64,000 nucleotides of DNA from Phytoactinopolyspora mesophila (GCF_010122465.1 NZ_WLZY01000005.1:1-64000); one strand, 5' to 3'. Positions 49,824-59,171 are shown, numbered from the stretch's first letter. Program-made: numbers and translations. Notes: generated from the letters alone by a model not told the origin.

Positions 49824-50822
49824 ATGAAGGTCGTGGTCACCGGCGCAACCGGGAATGTGGGAACGGGCGTCGTCGAGGCGTTGGGTGAGGAGCCGGGTGT
49901 CGAACAGATTCTTGGGCTGGCACGGCGGCTACCGGCCTGGAAGCCACCAAAAGCCACGTTCGCCGAGGCTGACTTTCGTTCTGCCGATCTCGACGGGCAT
50001 GTGCGCGGCGCCGGCGCCGTCGTCCACCTTGCCTGGGCTTTTCAGCCCACCCATGCTCCGGTCACCACGTGGGAAGTCAACGTGCTGGGCAGCATCCGCG
50101 TCTTCGAAGCGGCGGCGCGAGCGGGCGTCTCCACGCTCGTCTATGCGTCATCCGTGGGTGCCTATTCACCCGGGCCCGGTAAGCACGTGGACGAGACCTG
50201 GCCGACACACAGCCTCCCCACAGCGGCCTACGGGCGTGAGAAGGCCTACGTCGAGCGATATCTGGACGCCTTCGAACTGCGCCACCCCGATATCCGGGTG
50301 GTCAGGCTCCGGCCGAGTTTCATCTTCAAACGTGCGTCCGGCTTGGAGCAGCACCGGATCTTCGCCGGGCCGTTCGTGCCACGTGCCTTGTTCCGTTCCC
50401 AGCGACTCCCCGTGGTGCCCATGCCCTCCGGCCTGAGGTTCCAGGCGGTTCATACCGACGACGCCGCACAGGCTTACCGGCTCGCACTGATGAACAACGA
50501 GGCGCGCGGGGCGTACAACGTGGCCGCGGACCCCGTCGTAGACGCCGCGATGATCGCTGATCTGTTCCACGCCCGCCGGGTGACCATTCCCGCGGTGGTT
50601 GCCCGGGCCTCGCTCGGCGTTGCCTGGAGGCTGAGGCTGGCTCGTGCCGACGAGGCGCTGCTGAATCTCGTGTTGAACCTTCCCACACTCGATGTCACGC
50701 GGATCAAGCGAGAGCTTGGATGGCGGCCGAGATGGACCGGACTGGAGGCTCTTGAGGAGATGTTCGGCGGAATGGTCGCCGGCGCTGGAGCGCCGACCCC
50801 GCCCCTGCAGCCCGCCGGCTGA
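49824..50822 (+). CDS. NAD-dependent epimerase/dehydratase (extended SDR)
   Basis: A 332-residue extended SDR. VVVTGATGNVGTGVVEAL is the nucleotide loop, VYASSVGAYSPG holds the catalytic Ser, and AAYGREKAYVERYL gives the YxxxK motif. The C-terminal part ends in ELGWRPRWTGLEALEEM, typical of sugar-nucleotide epimerases. The substrate is not evident. It lies just right of the IS1380 element, so any former upstream operon partner has been separated. Confidence 0.86.
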   Translation: MKVVVTGATGNVGTGVVEALGEEPGVEQILGLARRLPAWKPPKATFAEADFRSADLDGHVRGAGAVVHLAWAFQPTHAPVTTWEVNVLGSIRVFEAAARAGVSTLVYASSVGAYSPGPGKHVDETWPTHSLPTAAYGREKAYVERYLDAFELRHPDIRVVRLRPSFIFKRASGLEQHRIFAGPFVPRALFRSQRLPVVPMPSGLRFQAVHTDDAAQAYRLALMNNEARGAYNVAADPVVDAAMIADLFHARRVTIPAVVARASLGVAWRLRLARADEALLNLVLNLPTLDVTRIKRELGWRPRWTGLEALEEMFGGMVAGAGAPTPPLQPAG

Positions 50823-50860
50823 TGTGCGACGGGTCGTCGCGCATCAGCACCAGCAAAGAC

Positions 50861-50921
50861 GTTGATCATGGGCCCGTGCGGCCGTTCAGAGGTTACGGGG
50901 GTGCGTGGGCCCATGATCAAC
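50861..50921. terminator. Inverted repeat between convergent genes
   Basis: GTTGATCATGGGCCC (50861-50875) is the exact complement of 50907-50921, with a 31-nt loop. It lies between the epimerase and the leftward exporter permease, as a shared terminator would. It shares TGATCATG with the hairpin at 20065. Confidence 0.65.
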
Positions 50922-50941
50922 ACACGGTGACGCCGGTCTGC

Positions 50942-51715
50942 TCAGGCTCGTCGCTGATACGCCCGGAATGCTCGAGTGGCTAGCCAGCTCAAGATCACTG
51001 TCAGGCCGATGAGCAGCGCACCCCGGCCGAGGACCACGCTCCAGTCGGGATCGGTGGCCAGCGCTTCGCGGCCCGCGACCACGCCCCAGTCCACCGGGTT
51101 GAACAACGCGACGTTGGCCAGCCAGCCGGGCATGAGGTCGCGGGAGATCAGCACGGTCGACAGGAACAGCAGCGGCATCGCCACGAACTGGAAGATTCCG
51201 ATCAACGACTCCTGCGTTCCGAGCAGCAACGCCATGGTGCACGAGAACGCCGCGAAGATCAGGCACACGAGGATCGCGGAGACCAGGAGGACGAGCAACC
51301 CAGGCGCGTTCTCCGGGCGTGCCCCCATCAGGAACGCGACGCCGAGGATGACCGCGGACTGGACGATCGTGATGAGCACGTTATAGCCCAGATTCCCCAC
51401 GATCAGCGCGGTCCGGCTCAACGGGGAGGTCAGGTTCCGGTCCATGACCCCCCGGCTCATGTCGTCGATGAAGGAGGTTCCGGCCCAGCCGGCGTTCATC
51501 ATCGCCGTCATGATGACGATGCCCGGGGTGATGTAGTCGATGTACGCGATGTCGCCGAACCCGGGAACGTCGACCACCCGCTGGAACAGCTGAGTGAACA
51601 GCAGCAACCAGACCAGCGGTGAGGCCAGGGTGAAGGCGGCGTAGATCGGCTCACGGCGCAGCATCCGCACCGAACGGCCGGTCAGGTACGTCGAATGTTT
51701 GACGATGGTGCTCAT
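50942..51715 (-). CDS. ABC-2 exporter permease, DrrB-like
   Basis: A 257-residue ABC-2 permease of the daunorubicin-resistance DrrB type: six helices, SPLVWLLLFTQLFQRVVDVP near residue 32, a DMSRGVMDRNLTSPLSRTAL loop near 83 and FNPVDWGVVAGREAL near 209. It overlaps the ATPase stop/start by ATGA. Likely exports a hydrophobic drug or lipid. Confidence 0.9.
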   Translation of the reverse strand: MSTIVKHSTYLTGRSVRMLRREPIYAAFTLASPLVWLLLFTQLFQRVVDVPGFGDIAYIDYITPGIVIMTAMMNAGWAGTSFIDDMSRGVMDRNLTSPLSRTALIVGNLGYNVLITIVQSAVILGVAFLMGARPENAPGLLVLLVSAILVCLIFAAFSCTMALLLGTQESLIGIFQFVAMPLLFLSTVLISRDLMPGWLANVALFNPVDWGVVAGREALATDPDWSVVLGRGALLIGLTVILSWLATRAFRAYQRRA

Positions 51716-52749
51716 TTGGTTTCCTCCTCGGTGCCGGCGCGGTCGGCCGCGCGGAACGAGCGGCCGGCGAACTGGAGATAGACGTCATCCAACGACGGCC
51801 GCGCGGCCGTGATCGACGACAGCCGGACGCCAGCGGACGCCAGCGCGGTCAGCACCTTGGGAAGCGCCGAAGCGCCGTCGGCGACGTGGGCGTGCAGCGT
51901 CGAGGCGTCGAGTTCGACGCTTCGGACGCCGTCTACCGCGACGATGACCTTTTGCGCGTGTTCGCGGGTGTCCACGTCGGCCAGGTGAACCTGTATGGTG
52001 TCGCCGTCCAGCAGAGCCTTGAGTTCCTCGGGCGTGCCGGCCGCGACGGCTGTTCCCCGGTCGACGATCAAGAGCTGATCGGCGAGCTGATCTGCCTCTT
52101 CGAGGTAGTGCGTAGTGAGTAGCACCGTCAGCCCGTCAGCCTTGGCCAGGCCGGAGATCTCCGCCCACATGTCCGCTCTGGCTTCGGGGTCCAGGCCCGT
52201 GGTGGGTTCGTCGAGGAACAGGACTTGTGGGCGGTGGATCAGACCGAGTGCGACATCTAGTTTTCGTTGCATCCCACCCGACCACGTCTTGGTGATCCGA
52301 TCGGCCGCTTCGGCCAGGCCGAATCGTTCGAGAAGTTCGTCGGTTCGTTGTCGTGTCTGCGTGATGGGGACGCCGTATATCCGTCCCTGCAGGACGAGGT
52401 TCTCCCGGCCGGTGGCGGTGGGGTCGAAGCACTGCTTCTGCGGAACGTATCCGATCGCGTGCCGTACCTGGGCGGCTTCGCGGTTGACGTCGAACCCGGC
52501 CACCTTGGCCGCCCCCGAGTCGGCGGCGGTGAGTGTCGTCAGGATCTTCACGGTGGTCGATTTGCCGGCGCCGTTCGGGCCGAGCAGGCCGAAGACGGAG
52601 CCGCTGGGCACGGTGAAGCTGACGCCGTCGAGCGCTCGCACGGCCTTGTCGCCACCGCCGTACGTCTTGACCAGATTCGTGGCTTCGATGGCCGGTTCGC
52701 GGCCCGCTGTTCGGGTTTGCCCGTCGAGGGCATGCGTGTGCCTGGACAT
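51712..52749 (-). CDS. ABC exporter ATPase, DrrA-like
   Basis: A 345-residue ATPase with Walker A LGPNGAGKSTTVKILTTL, signature WSGGMQRKLDVALGL, Walker B VLFLDEPTTGLDPEAR and switch LTTHYLEEADQL, plus the DrrA-type C-terminal domain. AAGGAG precedes the ATG. A PadR regulator gene lies upstream in the same direction. The start region holds an inverted repeat, CTTACAC/GTGTGAG, that may be an operator. Confidence 0.92.
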   Translation of the reverse strand: MSRHTHALDGQTRTAGREPAIEATNLVKTYGGGDKAVRALDGVSFTVPSGSVFGLLGPNGAGKSTTVKILTTLTAADSGAAKVAGFDVNREAAQVRHAIGYVPQKQCFDPTATGRENLVLQGRIYGVPITQTRQRTDELLERFGLAEAADRITKTWSGGMQRKLDVALGLIHRPQVLFLDEPTTGLDPEARADMWAEISGLAKADGLTVLLTTHYLEEADQLADQLLIVDRGTAVAAGTPEELKALLDGDTIQVHLADVDTREHAQKVIVAVDGVRSVELDASTLHAHVADGASALPKVLTALASAGVRLSSITAARPSLDDVYLQFAGRSFRAADRAGTEEETK

Positions 52750-52756
52750 GGAGCTC

Positions 52757-52773
52757 CTTACACATGGTGTGAG
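52757..52773. promoter_or_regulatory. Inverted repeat over exporter ribosome site
   Basis: CTTACAC (52757-52763) and GTGTGAG (52767-52773) form an imperfect 7-bp inverted repeat that includes the AAGGAG ribosome site of the ATPase on the other strand. It could be an operator or a translational block. The sequence differs from the PadR site upstream. Confidence 0.4.
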
Positions 52774-52948
52774 GAACCGGGTCCGCGGCAGGTGACATCG
52801 AGGTCGCGGAAGACCTCGTATCCTTGGGGTTGCAGGGCCTTGGGAAGGTCCCCTAACGCGGGTCCGGCTCCAGGGTTTTCAGTGGTGGCCCCTGGCCTCG
52901 GTGTTGGCGCACCGATGGCTGGGGGTCATCTTTCCCGGTGTCGTGGTT

Positions 52949-53638
52949 TCACCGGAGTTCGTCTAAATGCTCTAGCCAGGCGAAATCCTCCTTGAATTCA
53001 TCGCTGATGACGGCTTCGATCTCCTCCATCGGCATGCCCGCTGAGCGGAGCTCGGCCATCCGGCGCCAGCCCTTCAGACCGCTCAACGTCCCGGACCGCA
53101 TGTCGTCGATCAGTTGGCGGAGGAACTCGATCTCGGCGTTCAGCAGTGCCAGTTCGTATTCGTGCTCGATACTGAACACGCGTGGCATGCCCAGCGCCTT
53201 GCCCTTGTCCAGCAGCGTCTTGTTGGCCTGGTATGTCTCTTGCTGCTGGGCCAACCGGCGTTCCAGTAAGGAGATGACGTCGTCCGGCGGTAGGGCCGGC
53301 ATCAACGACAGGGCAGCTTCGAACTGCGGGAACTCCTTCACCGGAGTGCTGAGCAGATCACTGAGCCACTCGACCATCATGGTCTTGCCGGCCCCGCTGA
53401 TCCGGTAGACAGTGCGCTCGGGCCGGTTTCCCTCGCGGATTGTCTCGGTGGCCTCGATCAGTTCGCGCTTCTCCAATGAAACCACGACGGAGTAGAGCGA
53501 GCCGAAGTTCAGCTTGATGCTCTCCTCCTTCTGCCGCTCACGCAGAGTGCTCGACATCTCGTACGGATGCATCGGCTTCTCACTCAGGAGCGTCAGCACG
53601 GCAAGGGCCAGTGGATTGCTCGGCCGCTTCGACGCCAT
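52949..53638 (-). CDS. PadR-family transcriptional regulator
   Basis: A 229-residue PadR regulator: winged helix at about residues 10-80 (LALAVLTLLSEKPMHPYEMS then GSLYSVVVSLEKRELIEATE) and a long C-terminal coiled coil for dimerisation. It is upstream of the drrA-like gene in the same direction, 199 bp apart, so it probably represses the exporter until the compound binds. A palindrome overlaps its own promoter. Confidence 0.9.
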   Translation of the reverse strand: MASKRPSNPLALAVLTLLSEKPMHPYEMSSTLRERQKEESIKLNFGSLYSVVVSLEKRELIEATETIREGNRPERTVYRISGAGKTMMVEWLSDLLSTPVKEFPQFEAALSLMPALPPDDVISLLERRLAQQQETYQANKTLLDKGKALGMPRVFSIEHEYELALLNAEIEFLRQLIDDMRSGTLSGLKGWRRMAELRSAGMPMEEIEAVISDEFKEDFAWLEHLDELR

Positions 53639-53665
53639 GCACGCTCCCTAATATACTGAACCGGT

Positions 53666-53706
53666 TACTTGAGTTCGAGTATTAGGGGTCGGGTGTCCGA
53701 TGTCAA
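53666..53706 (-). promoter_or_regulatory. padR promoter with palindromic operator
   Basis: Leftward TTGACA (53701-53706) and TAATAC (53679-53684) are 16 bp apart. TACTTGAGTTCGAGTA (53666-53681) is a palindrome with one mismatch that covers the -10 end and beyond. A PadR dimer bound there would repress its own gene. Confidence 0.55.
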
Positions 53707-53744
53707 GTGGCCGTGGCGAACGACGGAACGTGCTGAGGTAGGGC

Positions 53745-54464
53745 TCAGGCCCGCCCATTCGTGGTCAGCGATTTGAGCAGGTTGAGGTCCTTGCTGGTGA
53801 CCCCGGTGACACCGAGCTCTCGGGCCTGCCCAAGCTCTTCCGGAGTATCCACTGGCCAGGTGACGACGTGATCGATCCGGCGTCGGACCTCGGAGACGAT
53901 GTCCGGCGTCAGCAGAGTGCGATGAATCGAGCACGCGAACACCGGCTGGGCAGTGGGCCACGTGCTCGGGTCCTTGCGGATCAGCTCTCGCAGGCGTTCG
54001 ACCATGGGCCAGCTGCCGGCAGACAGCATCGGCCGGATGTGTGGAAGGTCGTGGAACGCTTTGAACATCCACCAATGCGGTGTAGAGATGGCGAGGGGTA
54101 CGCCGGGCGCATGCTCCTGAAGCACCTTGGCCACCGCCGGCGCCAGGCCGGGACGCAGCCCTTTGAGATCGAGCATGAGGCGCTGACTGTCGTCTCCGAG
54201 GGACACGAGGAGGTCAGCCAGCGTGGGCACCACAGTATCGCGGCGACGAACCAGCTCACCCGGCTCCCACAGGAGCCGTGGGCCGAGGGTCTTTGTGTGG
54301 CGTATCTCCGGTACCCCTTTGAAGAAGCGGACATCCGCCTCGACGAGATCGATCCCGGAGTCGATTGCCTCGCGGAGGATGTTCGCGTCATTGGCCGCGC
54401 GGTGAGCGATGGTCAGCAATGCGGGAGCGCCCTCGCTGTGCCGTGGATCGCCGCTGGTGGTCAT
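53745..54464 (-). CDS. Glycerophosphodiester phosphodiesterase
   Basis: A 239-residue GDPD-family TIM barrel that releases glycerol-3-phosphate from glycerophosphodiesters. AHRAANDANILREAIDSGID near residue 20 and LVEADVRFFKGVPEIRHT near 40 hold the catalytic His and Glu/Asp. No signal peptide, so a cytoplasmic enzyme. It is on the same strand as the sigma/anti-sigma pair, 233 bp downstream, with a weak GCCC/GGGC hairpin between. Confidence 0.84.
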   Translation of the reverse strand: MTTSGDPRHSEGAPALLTIAHRAANDANILREAIDSGIDLVEADVRFFKGVPEIRHTKTLGPRLLWEPGELVRRRDTVVPTLADLLVSLGDDSQRLMLDLKGLRPGLAPAVAKVLQEHAPGVPLAISTPHWWMFKAFHDLPHIRPMLSAGSWPMVERLRELIRKDPSTWPTAQPVFACSIHRTLLTPDIVSEVRRRIDHVVTWPVDTPEELGQARELGVTGVTSKDLNLLKSLTTNGRA

Positions 54465-54697
54465 GGGGTGTCCCTGACTCCCTTCTGTGCCTTCCTCACT
54501 CCATTATCGAGGCTCGATACGCCCCTCTCAAGGGCGGTGCGGCGGCACACTTCCTACGTACCCACGCTGACAGCCTTCACCCGGACTTGGTCGAAGAGGG
54601 CCCATCGTCACGTCCGGCCCGTCTGATCGTCAGGCGTGGCGGTAGCTTTCGAGCATCGTTGCACATCCGTCCGGCTCGAAGGGGTTTCGAACGACGG

Positions 54698-55363
54698 TCA
54701 CAACGTAGCAGTGGACCAGATCGCACCCTGCTCGTCAACCAGTTCGATGCTGACCACCGGTGCGGACGGCACCGGCATCACCCAGGTGGCGCCGGCCTCG
54801 GGGACGTGCCATTCACCCAGTGTCGTCGCGTTGCCGTCGGCGAGGCGGAGCCGGCATTCGTAGTGTCCATCTCCGCCGCCGGCGACCGTGACCACCACAA
54901 CTCGCTGGTTGTCGAGGTAGCTGAATGCCGCGGTGCCTACGGTGTCGCCGTCCTCGGTCTGCAGGGGAGCCCCGGGGGCCGCGGCAACCGAGTCCGCCGG
55001 CGCGTCATCGCCGGCCGTGGTGGCGGCCACCGTGCCTCCGACGCCGAGCGCCACGCCCGCCAGGCAAGCGGCAAGGAGTGTGGCAGGCCGGTTCCAGCGG
55101 ATCCGCCGCGGCGGTGGGGTTGCCTGATGGTGGGCTTCGCCCACACCCATCGCTTGGAGCACGGCGTGATCGAAACCAGGGCGCGGCTGGACATGTGGCG
55201 CGGCGGCCAGGGTGTCGTCGAGGGTGCGTGCGACGCCGTCGTAAGCCCGGCGGCAGTCGGAACAGGACGCCAGGTGGTGGATCAGTGACTGCTGGGCCGG
55301 TTCGGAGACGTCACCGAGGGCGAGATCCAGGAGCGAATCCTCGGTGGGATGTGGTTCAGTCAT
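54698..55363 (-). CDS. Anti-sigma factor, RskA-like
   Basis: A 221-residue membrane anti-sigma. A zinc-binding HX3CX2C motif (HLASCSDC, His30, Cys34, Cys37) lies in the N-terminal ASD domain; a single helix (LLAACLAGVALGVGGTVAAT) at about residues 92-115 leads to an external sensor domain with GEWHVPEAGATWVMPVP. It overlaps the sigma gene by 8 bp. It would hold the sigma factor at the membrane until a signal triggers cleavage. Confidence 0.9.
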   Translation of the reverse strand: MTEPHPTEDSLLDLALGDVSEPAQQSLIHHLASCSDCRRAYDGVARTLDDTLAAAPHVQPRPGFDHAVLQAMGVGEAHHQATPPPRRIRWNRPATLLAACLAGVALGVGGTVAATTAGDDAPADSVAAAPGAPLQTEDGDTVGTAAFSYLDNQRVVVVTVAGGGDGHYECRLRLADGNATTLGEWHVPEAGATWVMPVPSAPVVSIELVDEQGAIWSTATL

Positions 55364-55937
55364 GACGCTCCTCCGTCTCCATCAGGGCACGCAACCGCCG
55401 TAGACCGGAGCGGATACGTGTCTTTGCGGTGCCGAGTGGGATGCCCTCGTGCTGGCCGACCTCGGCGGCCGTGCATCCTCCGAGCACCGCCAGCACGACG
55501 GCGCGGGCCTGTTCCGGTGCCAGGGCCCGGAGCCTGCGGATCGCCCGCTCCGCCTCGAGGCGATGCAGGATCGGCACCGCCGGGTCCGGCTCCCTGTGCG
55601 CATCGTGAACGAGCCGTTCTAGCGCCTCGTCGTCGATGGGGGTGCCACGTCGTATTCGGACGGCATCGATGGCGGCATTACGGGTGATGGTCAGCAGCCA
55701 GGTGAGTGCGGATGCCCGCCGGGGATCGAAAGTATGCGCCGCACGCCACGCGCGCAAGAAGACTTCCTGGCTCACATCCTCCGCCAGCGCGGAATCTCGC
55801 GTGATGGATATCGACAAGCCGAATACCGCACCCTGAAATCGGCGCACGAAGGCCGCCGCTGCCGGATGGTCTCCGAGTGCGAGACCTTCGACCAGAGCGG
55901 CATCCGAGGCTCGATCCGCATGGGTGAACATGTGCAC
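55356..55937 (-). CDS. ECF RNA polymerase sigma factor, SigK-like
   Basis: A 193-residue ECF sigma factor: region 2 (SALAEDVSQEVFLRAWRAAH) and region 4 (CTAAEVGQHEGIPLGTAKTR). The GTG at 55937 or ATG at 55931 may be the start; no strong ribosome site. The overlapping downstream anti-sigma gene shows the pair is one unit, as in SigK/RskA. Regulon unknown. Confidence 0.9.
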   Translation of the reverse strand: MHMFTHADRASDAALVEGLALGDHPAAAAFVRRFQGAVFGLSISITRDSALAEDVSQEVFLRAWRAAHTFDPRRASALTWLLTITRNAAIDAVRIRRGTPIDDEALERLVHDAHREPDPAVPILHRLEAERAIRRLRALAPEQARAVVLAVLGGCTAAEVGQHEGIPLGTAKTRIRSGLRRLRALMETEERHD

Positions 55938-56432
55938 GTCTGAGGATACGGACCGAACTGCTCACAGAGATTGCGTGAACGCCATTCTCTTCGGCCACAC
56001 CCGCACACGTTCTTCTGCCAGAGCGGAATCGTGATCGTTGAAAGGCGCGCTGCGTACTGAAGTGACCACGTATTGATCATGCTCTCTGTGGTTTATTCGG
56101 AGAGCGCCTATCGTCGACAAGGATGCTTGATTTCAGACGGCAGATCGCCGGAAACATTCGTGCGAGAGGATCAGTGGCGGGCGACACGTTTGCCGTTTTG
56201 CCCGATTGAACTCGATTACATAACAAATTAGTATCGTTTGCGAAACGGATCCTACAAGTGCATTTCTCGTTAAGGAACTCGCAAGGAGAGGTAAGCCTTT
56301 CTAAAGCAGAGGAACGCCCCCTTGGCGACCTATGTGCAAGGGGGCGTTCCACTACTGGAGTGCTGTGGCGAGCAGTTGGTAAGCGGTCGGCAGTAGCGTT
56401 CGATACCTACCGTCGCCACGGAGAACGTCGGC
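55938..56432. other. Intergenic region upstream of the ECF sigma gene
   Basis: This 495-bp gap has no convincing gene. It includes an AT-rich stretch at about 56160-56300, a small hairpin GCTCTC/GAGAGC at 56081-56105, and the csp terminator at its right. The open leftward frame at 56077-56352 is Cys/Arg/Ser-rich and matches nothing. It likely holds the sigma factor promoter. Confidence 0.55.
56311..56350. terminator. Terminator downstream of csp
   Basis: GGAACGCCCCCTTG (56311-56324) pairs perfectly with CAAGGGGGCGTTCC (56337-56350) over a 12-nt loop. It lies 82 bp past the leftward csp stop. Confidence 0.8.
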
Positions 56433-56636
56433 TCAGATCGGGCGAACCTGATCGGCCTGCGGGCCCTTGGGGCCTTGGGTGATCTCGAACTCGACGCGCT
56501 GGTTCTCATCCAGAGTGCGGTAGCCCTCAACCTGGATGGCCGAGTAGTGCACAAAGACATCGGCTTCGCCGTTGTCTTGCGCGATGAAGCCGAAACCCTT
56601 CTCGGCGTTGAACCACTTGACGGTTCCCTGTGCCAT
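56433..56636 (-). CDS. Cold-shock protein CspA family
   Basis: A 67-residue OB-fold RNA-binding protein. [12 protein letters not shown] (RNP1) and [10 protein letters not shown] (RNP2) are intact. It melts RNA structure during cold or growth transitions. AGGAGGA precedes the ATG. Its leader of about 190 nt contains a terminator-like hairpin, suggesting attenuation. Confidence 0.95.
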   Translation of the reverse strand: MAQGTVKWFNAEKGFGFIAQDNGEADVFVHYSAIQVEGYRTLDENQRVEFEITQGPKGPQADQVRPI

Positions 56637-56733
56637 GTGCTGTGTCCTCCTAGGGGACGGTGTTTTGGCGCCGCGCGGTGCGACTCCGGTTGCTGCTGCC
56701 GTCTCCCGCTACCGTGCTGGGCACAGAGAAGCG

Positions 56734-56763
56734 AAAAACGCCCGCTATAACAATCCACGGGCG
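56734..56763 (-). terminator. Terminator-like hairpin in csp leader
   Basis: Read leftward, CGCCCG (56763-56758) and CGGGCG (56744-56739) pair over a 13-nt loop and are followed by TTTTT (56738-56734): a classic intrinsic terminator. It lies between ung and csp. A good promoter upstream of it suggests it is inside the csp leader and works as an attenuator; it could instead end ung transcription. Confidence 0.75.
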
Positions 56764-56830
56764 GTCAAGGACGTGCGAGGAACTGTTACTGCAACCGCGG
56801 AAACAGTACCACCTTGAGCCCGCGACCCGC

Positions 56831-56858
56831 AGCATACGATGTTCGCTCTTTTTGTCAA
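56831..56858 (-). promoter_or_regulatory. Candidate csp promoter
   Basis: Leftward TTGACA (56853-56858) and TATGCT (56831-56836) are 16 bp apart, the best vegetative promoter match in the gap. Transcription would start near 56824, about 60 bp before the terminator-like hairpin and 190 bp before the csp start codon. Confidence 0.6.
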
Positions 56859-56898
56859 AGGGTCCTTCCGAACCGTGAACAATGTGGGATCGTATCTG

Positions 56899-57588
56899 TT
56901 AAGAAAGTTTCCAGTCTATCTGTTCCACACCCAGGGTACTGAGGAGACTGTTGGCTCGGCTAAAGGGCCGTGATCCAAAGAAACCATTGTGGGCCGACAT
57001 CGGGCTTGGATGCGCGGACTCGATACATGGTGTGTCGCCTAGCAGTGGGCGAAGGTTGCGAGCGTCGCGTCCCCAGAGGATGGCCACGAATGGTGTGTTC
57101 CTCATCACCAGAGCGCGGATTGCTTGATCGGTGATCACTTCCCAGCCCTTGCCTCGATGTGCTGCCGGTTGTCGTGGCGCCACGGTCAGCGCGCGGTTGA
57201 GCAATAGGACGCCGTGCTCGGTCCACGGAGTGAGATCGCCGTTGCTGGGCTCCGGGTAGCCGAGGTCGTCGGAGTACTCCCGGAAGATGTTGACCAGACT
57301 CGGTGGCAGCGGCCGGACGTGTGGTGCCACGGAAAAGCTGAGACCGACCGCGTGTCCAGGCGTGGGGTAAGGATCCTGGCCCACGATGAGCACCCGGACG
57401 TCTTCGAACGGCTGGGTGAAGGCCCGCAGGATGTTCTTCCCTTCGGGCAGGTACGAGCGCCCGGCGTTGATCTCGGAGCGCAGGAAAGCGCCCATCGCGG
57501 TGATCTGCTCAGCCACCGGCTCCAGTGCGCGTGCCCAGCCCGGCTCTACTAGTTCGTGCAAGGGTTTAGCCTCCGCCATGGTGTCCAA
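56899..57588 (-). CDS. ung: Uracil-DNA glycosylase
   Basis: A 229-residue family 1 UDG that removes uracil from [23 protein letters not shown] has the catalytic Asp72; LLLNRALTV the second motif; [20 protein letters not shown] the catalytic His193 and DNA-intercalation loop. Length is normal. ATG at 57588, or 57579. Confidence 0.96.
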   Translation of the reverse strand: MDTMAEAKPLHELVEPGWARALEPVAEQITAMGAFLRSEINAGRSYLPEGKNILRAFTQPFEDVRVLIVGQDPYPTPGHAVGLSFSVAPHVRPLPPSLVNIFREYSDDLGYPEPSNGDLTPWTEHGVLLLNRALTVAPRQPAAHRGKGWEVITDQAIRALVMRNTPFVAILWGRDARNLRPLLGDTPCIESAHPSPMSAHNGFFGSRPFSRANSLLSTLGVEQIDWKLS

Positions 57589-57636
57589 CTCTAGGGGAGA
57601 CCGGCGTTGGCGGTGCGTGGTGCCGGACGGCGCACA

Positions 57637-58995
57637 TCACAGCCGTGAACGCACGGCAGGTGCGGGAGGGCGTACGAGTAATGCCGCGATGGCGATCAGG
57701 ACCGGGATCGGCGCGGTGGCCAGCAGTACCGTGGTGTACGAGCCGGCGACCTGATAAGCGTAGGCGTAGATCAGCGGACCGAAAGCCGTGGATCCGACGG
57801 AGATGGCAGTGACCAGCCCGCGGATCGAGCCCAGGTGCGCGGTACCGAAGTACCGCGGAAACGTGGCGGCCTCCAGGACGCGCATCCCGCCACCTGCTCC
57901 GCCTAGCAGTGCGCCGAAGATCACGGCTGACATCCCAGGGGTGATCTGGGTGCCCCAGACGAGCCCGGCCGACAAACTGAGCATGGCGCCGACGATCAGC
58001 CATCGAGGCCGGACTCGATCCGTGAGCGCGCCCACCGCGAGGGTGGCCAGCAGCATGGCGATCGTTTGCCACAGGAAGTTGCCGGCAGCCGCGGTGGTTG
58101 AGAGGCCGCGTTCGGACAGCAGGCTGATCTGGTGGAAGTTGACCGCGGTCGACAACAACCCGCAGGCGGCCACCCCTCCCGTGACCACCCAGAAGTAGGG
58201 CGCCCGGACGGCCTGTGCGACGGTTGCTCCCCAGGCGGCGTTTCGATCGGCGTTGCTGTCGCTGGACGGAGTATCGCCGTCGGGGAGCTGACCGAGATCC
58301 GCCGGCCGGTCACGCATGCCGAGCAGCGCGATGGGAATGACGACCAGCCAGATCGCCACGCCTTCGACCGCCCAGGCGAGCCGCCATCCGTGGCTTGCGA
58401 TGAACCCCTCCATGACCAGGGGTGTCATCGATATTCCGACCGCTCCCAGCGCCGAGACGATGCCCATCGCGGTCCCTCGCCGGCGGGTGAACCACAGGGC
58501 GGTCGCCGTTGTGGCGGTCAGCGACAGAGCCCCTTGTCCGGCCATCCGGATTCCGGCGAACCCTGCCGTCAGGCCGACGATCTCGCTGACGGCCGCGAGC
58601 GAGACCAGGACCCCGCCGAACGCCGCGCCGATGGTAGCCATGGTGCGCCGGACACCGTAGCGGTCCAGCGCCCGGCCGATCCACGGCATGATCAGCGCAC
58701 CGACCAGCGTGCCGATCAGATAGGCCGTGGATATGGCCGAGCGAGAGATACCGAGGTCGGCCATCATCGGATCGATGAAAACCGACACGGCCGCGGTCTG
58801 CCCGGGTCCGGAGGCGGCCAGAGCGATCGTCGAGTACGCGACGATGTGCCAGCCGTAGAAGCTGTTCGCCTTGCGGTATGACGACGGTCGGTATGAGGAC
58901 GGACGCGAGAGGGGGATGAGCGCAGGCAAAAGGAAGAGTTCCTTGGTCGAGCTGGTTGGTGCGGACGGTTCGAGCTGTACCGCGCTGAACAGCAC
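57637..58995 (-). CDS. MFS transporter, OFA-like
   Basis: A 452-residue major facilitator with twelve helices. FYGWHIVAYSTIALAASGPG begins helix 1; GRALDRYGVRRTMATIGAAF is the loop 2/3 motif; ATALWFTRRRGTAMGIVSAL the helix 4/5 region. It resembles the oxalate/formate antiporter branch, often monocarboxylate carriers. The N-terminus has a duplicated PSSYR, from a 15-bp repeat, and the GTG start is uncertain. Substrate unknown. Confidence 0.85.
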   Translation of the reverse strand: MLFSAVQLEPSAPTSSTKELFLLPALIPLSRPSSYRPSSYRKANSFYGWHIVAYSTIALAASGPGQTAAVSVFIDPMMADLGISRSAISTAYLIGTLVGALIMPWIGRALDRYGVRRTMATIGAAFGGVLVSLAAVSEIVGLTAGFAGIRMAGQGALSLTATTATALWFTRRRGTAMGIVSALGAVGISMTPLVMEGFIASHGWRLAWAVEGVAIWLVVIPIALLGMRDRPADLGQLPDGDTPSSDSNADRNAAWGATVAQAVRAPYFWVVTGGVAACGLLSTAVNFHQISLLSERGLSTTAAAGNFLWQTIAMLLATLAVGALTDRVRPRWLIVGAMLSLSAGLVWGTQITPGMSAVIFGALLGGAGGGMRVLEAATFPRYFGTAHLGSIRGLVTAISVGSTAFGPLIYAYAYQVAGSYTTVLLATAPIPVLIAIAALLVRPPAPAVRSRL

Positions 58996-59171
58996 CGAAC
59001 GGATCGGACCATGTTACGGCATCGTTATGTACCGAGACGGGCTCCGTGCTCGGTGAGCGCGTTGTCTACCGGGCAGCGCCCCATTGCCTACCTGGGCGCA
59101 AACCTTACGAAGTGGGAAAACATCGCCCGCGGGGGCGACATCTCGGGTGCCGATGGGCGATTGTTGAGTCC

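Noticed and set aside
56077-56352. Leftward 91-residue frame in the gap before csp
   Set aside because: No family resemblance, atypical composition, and it includes the csp terminator.
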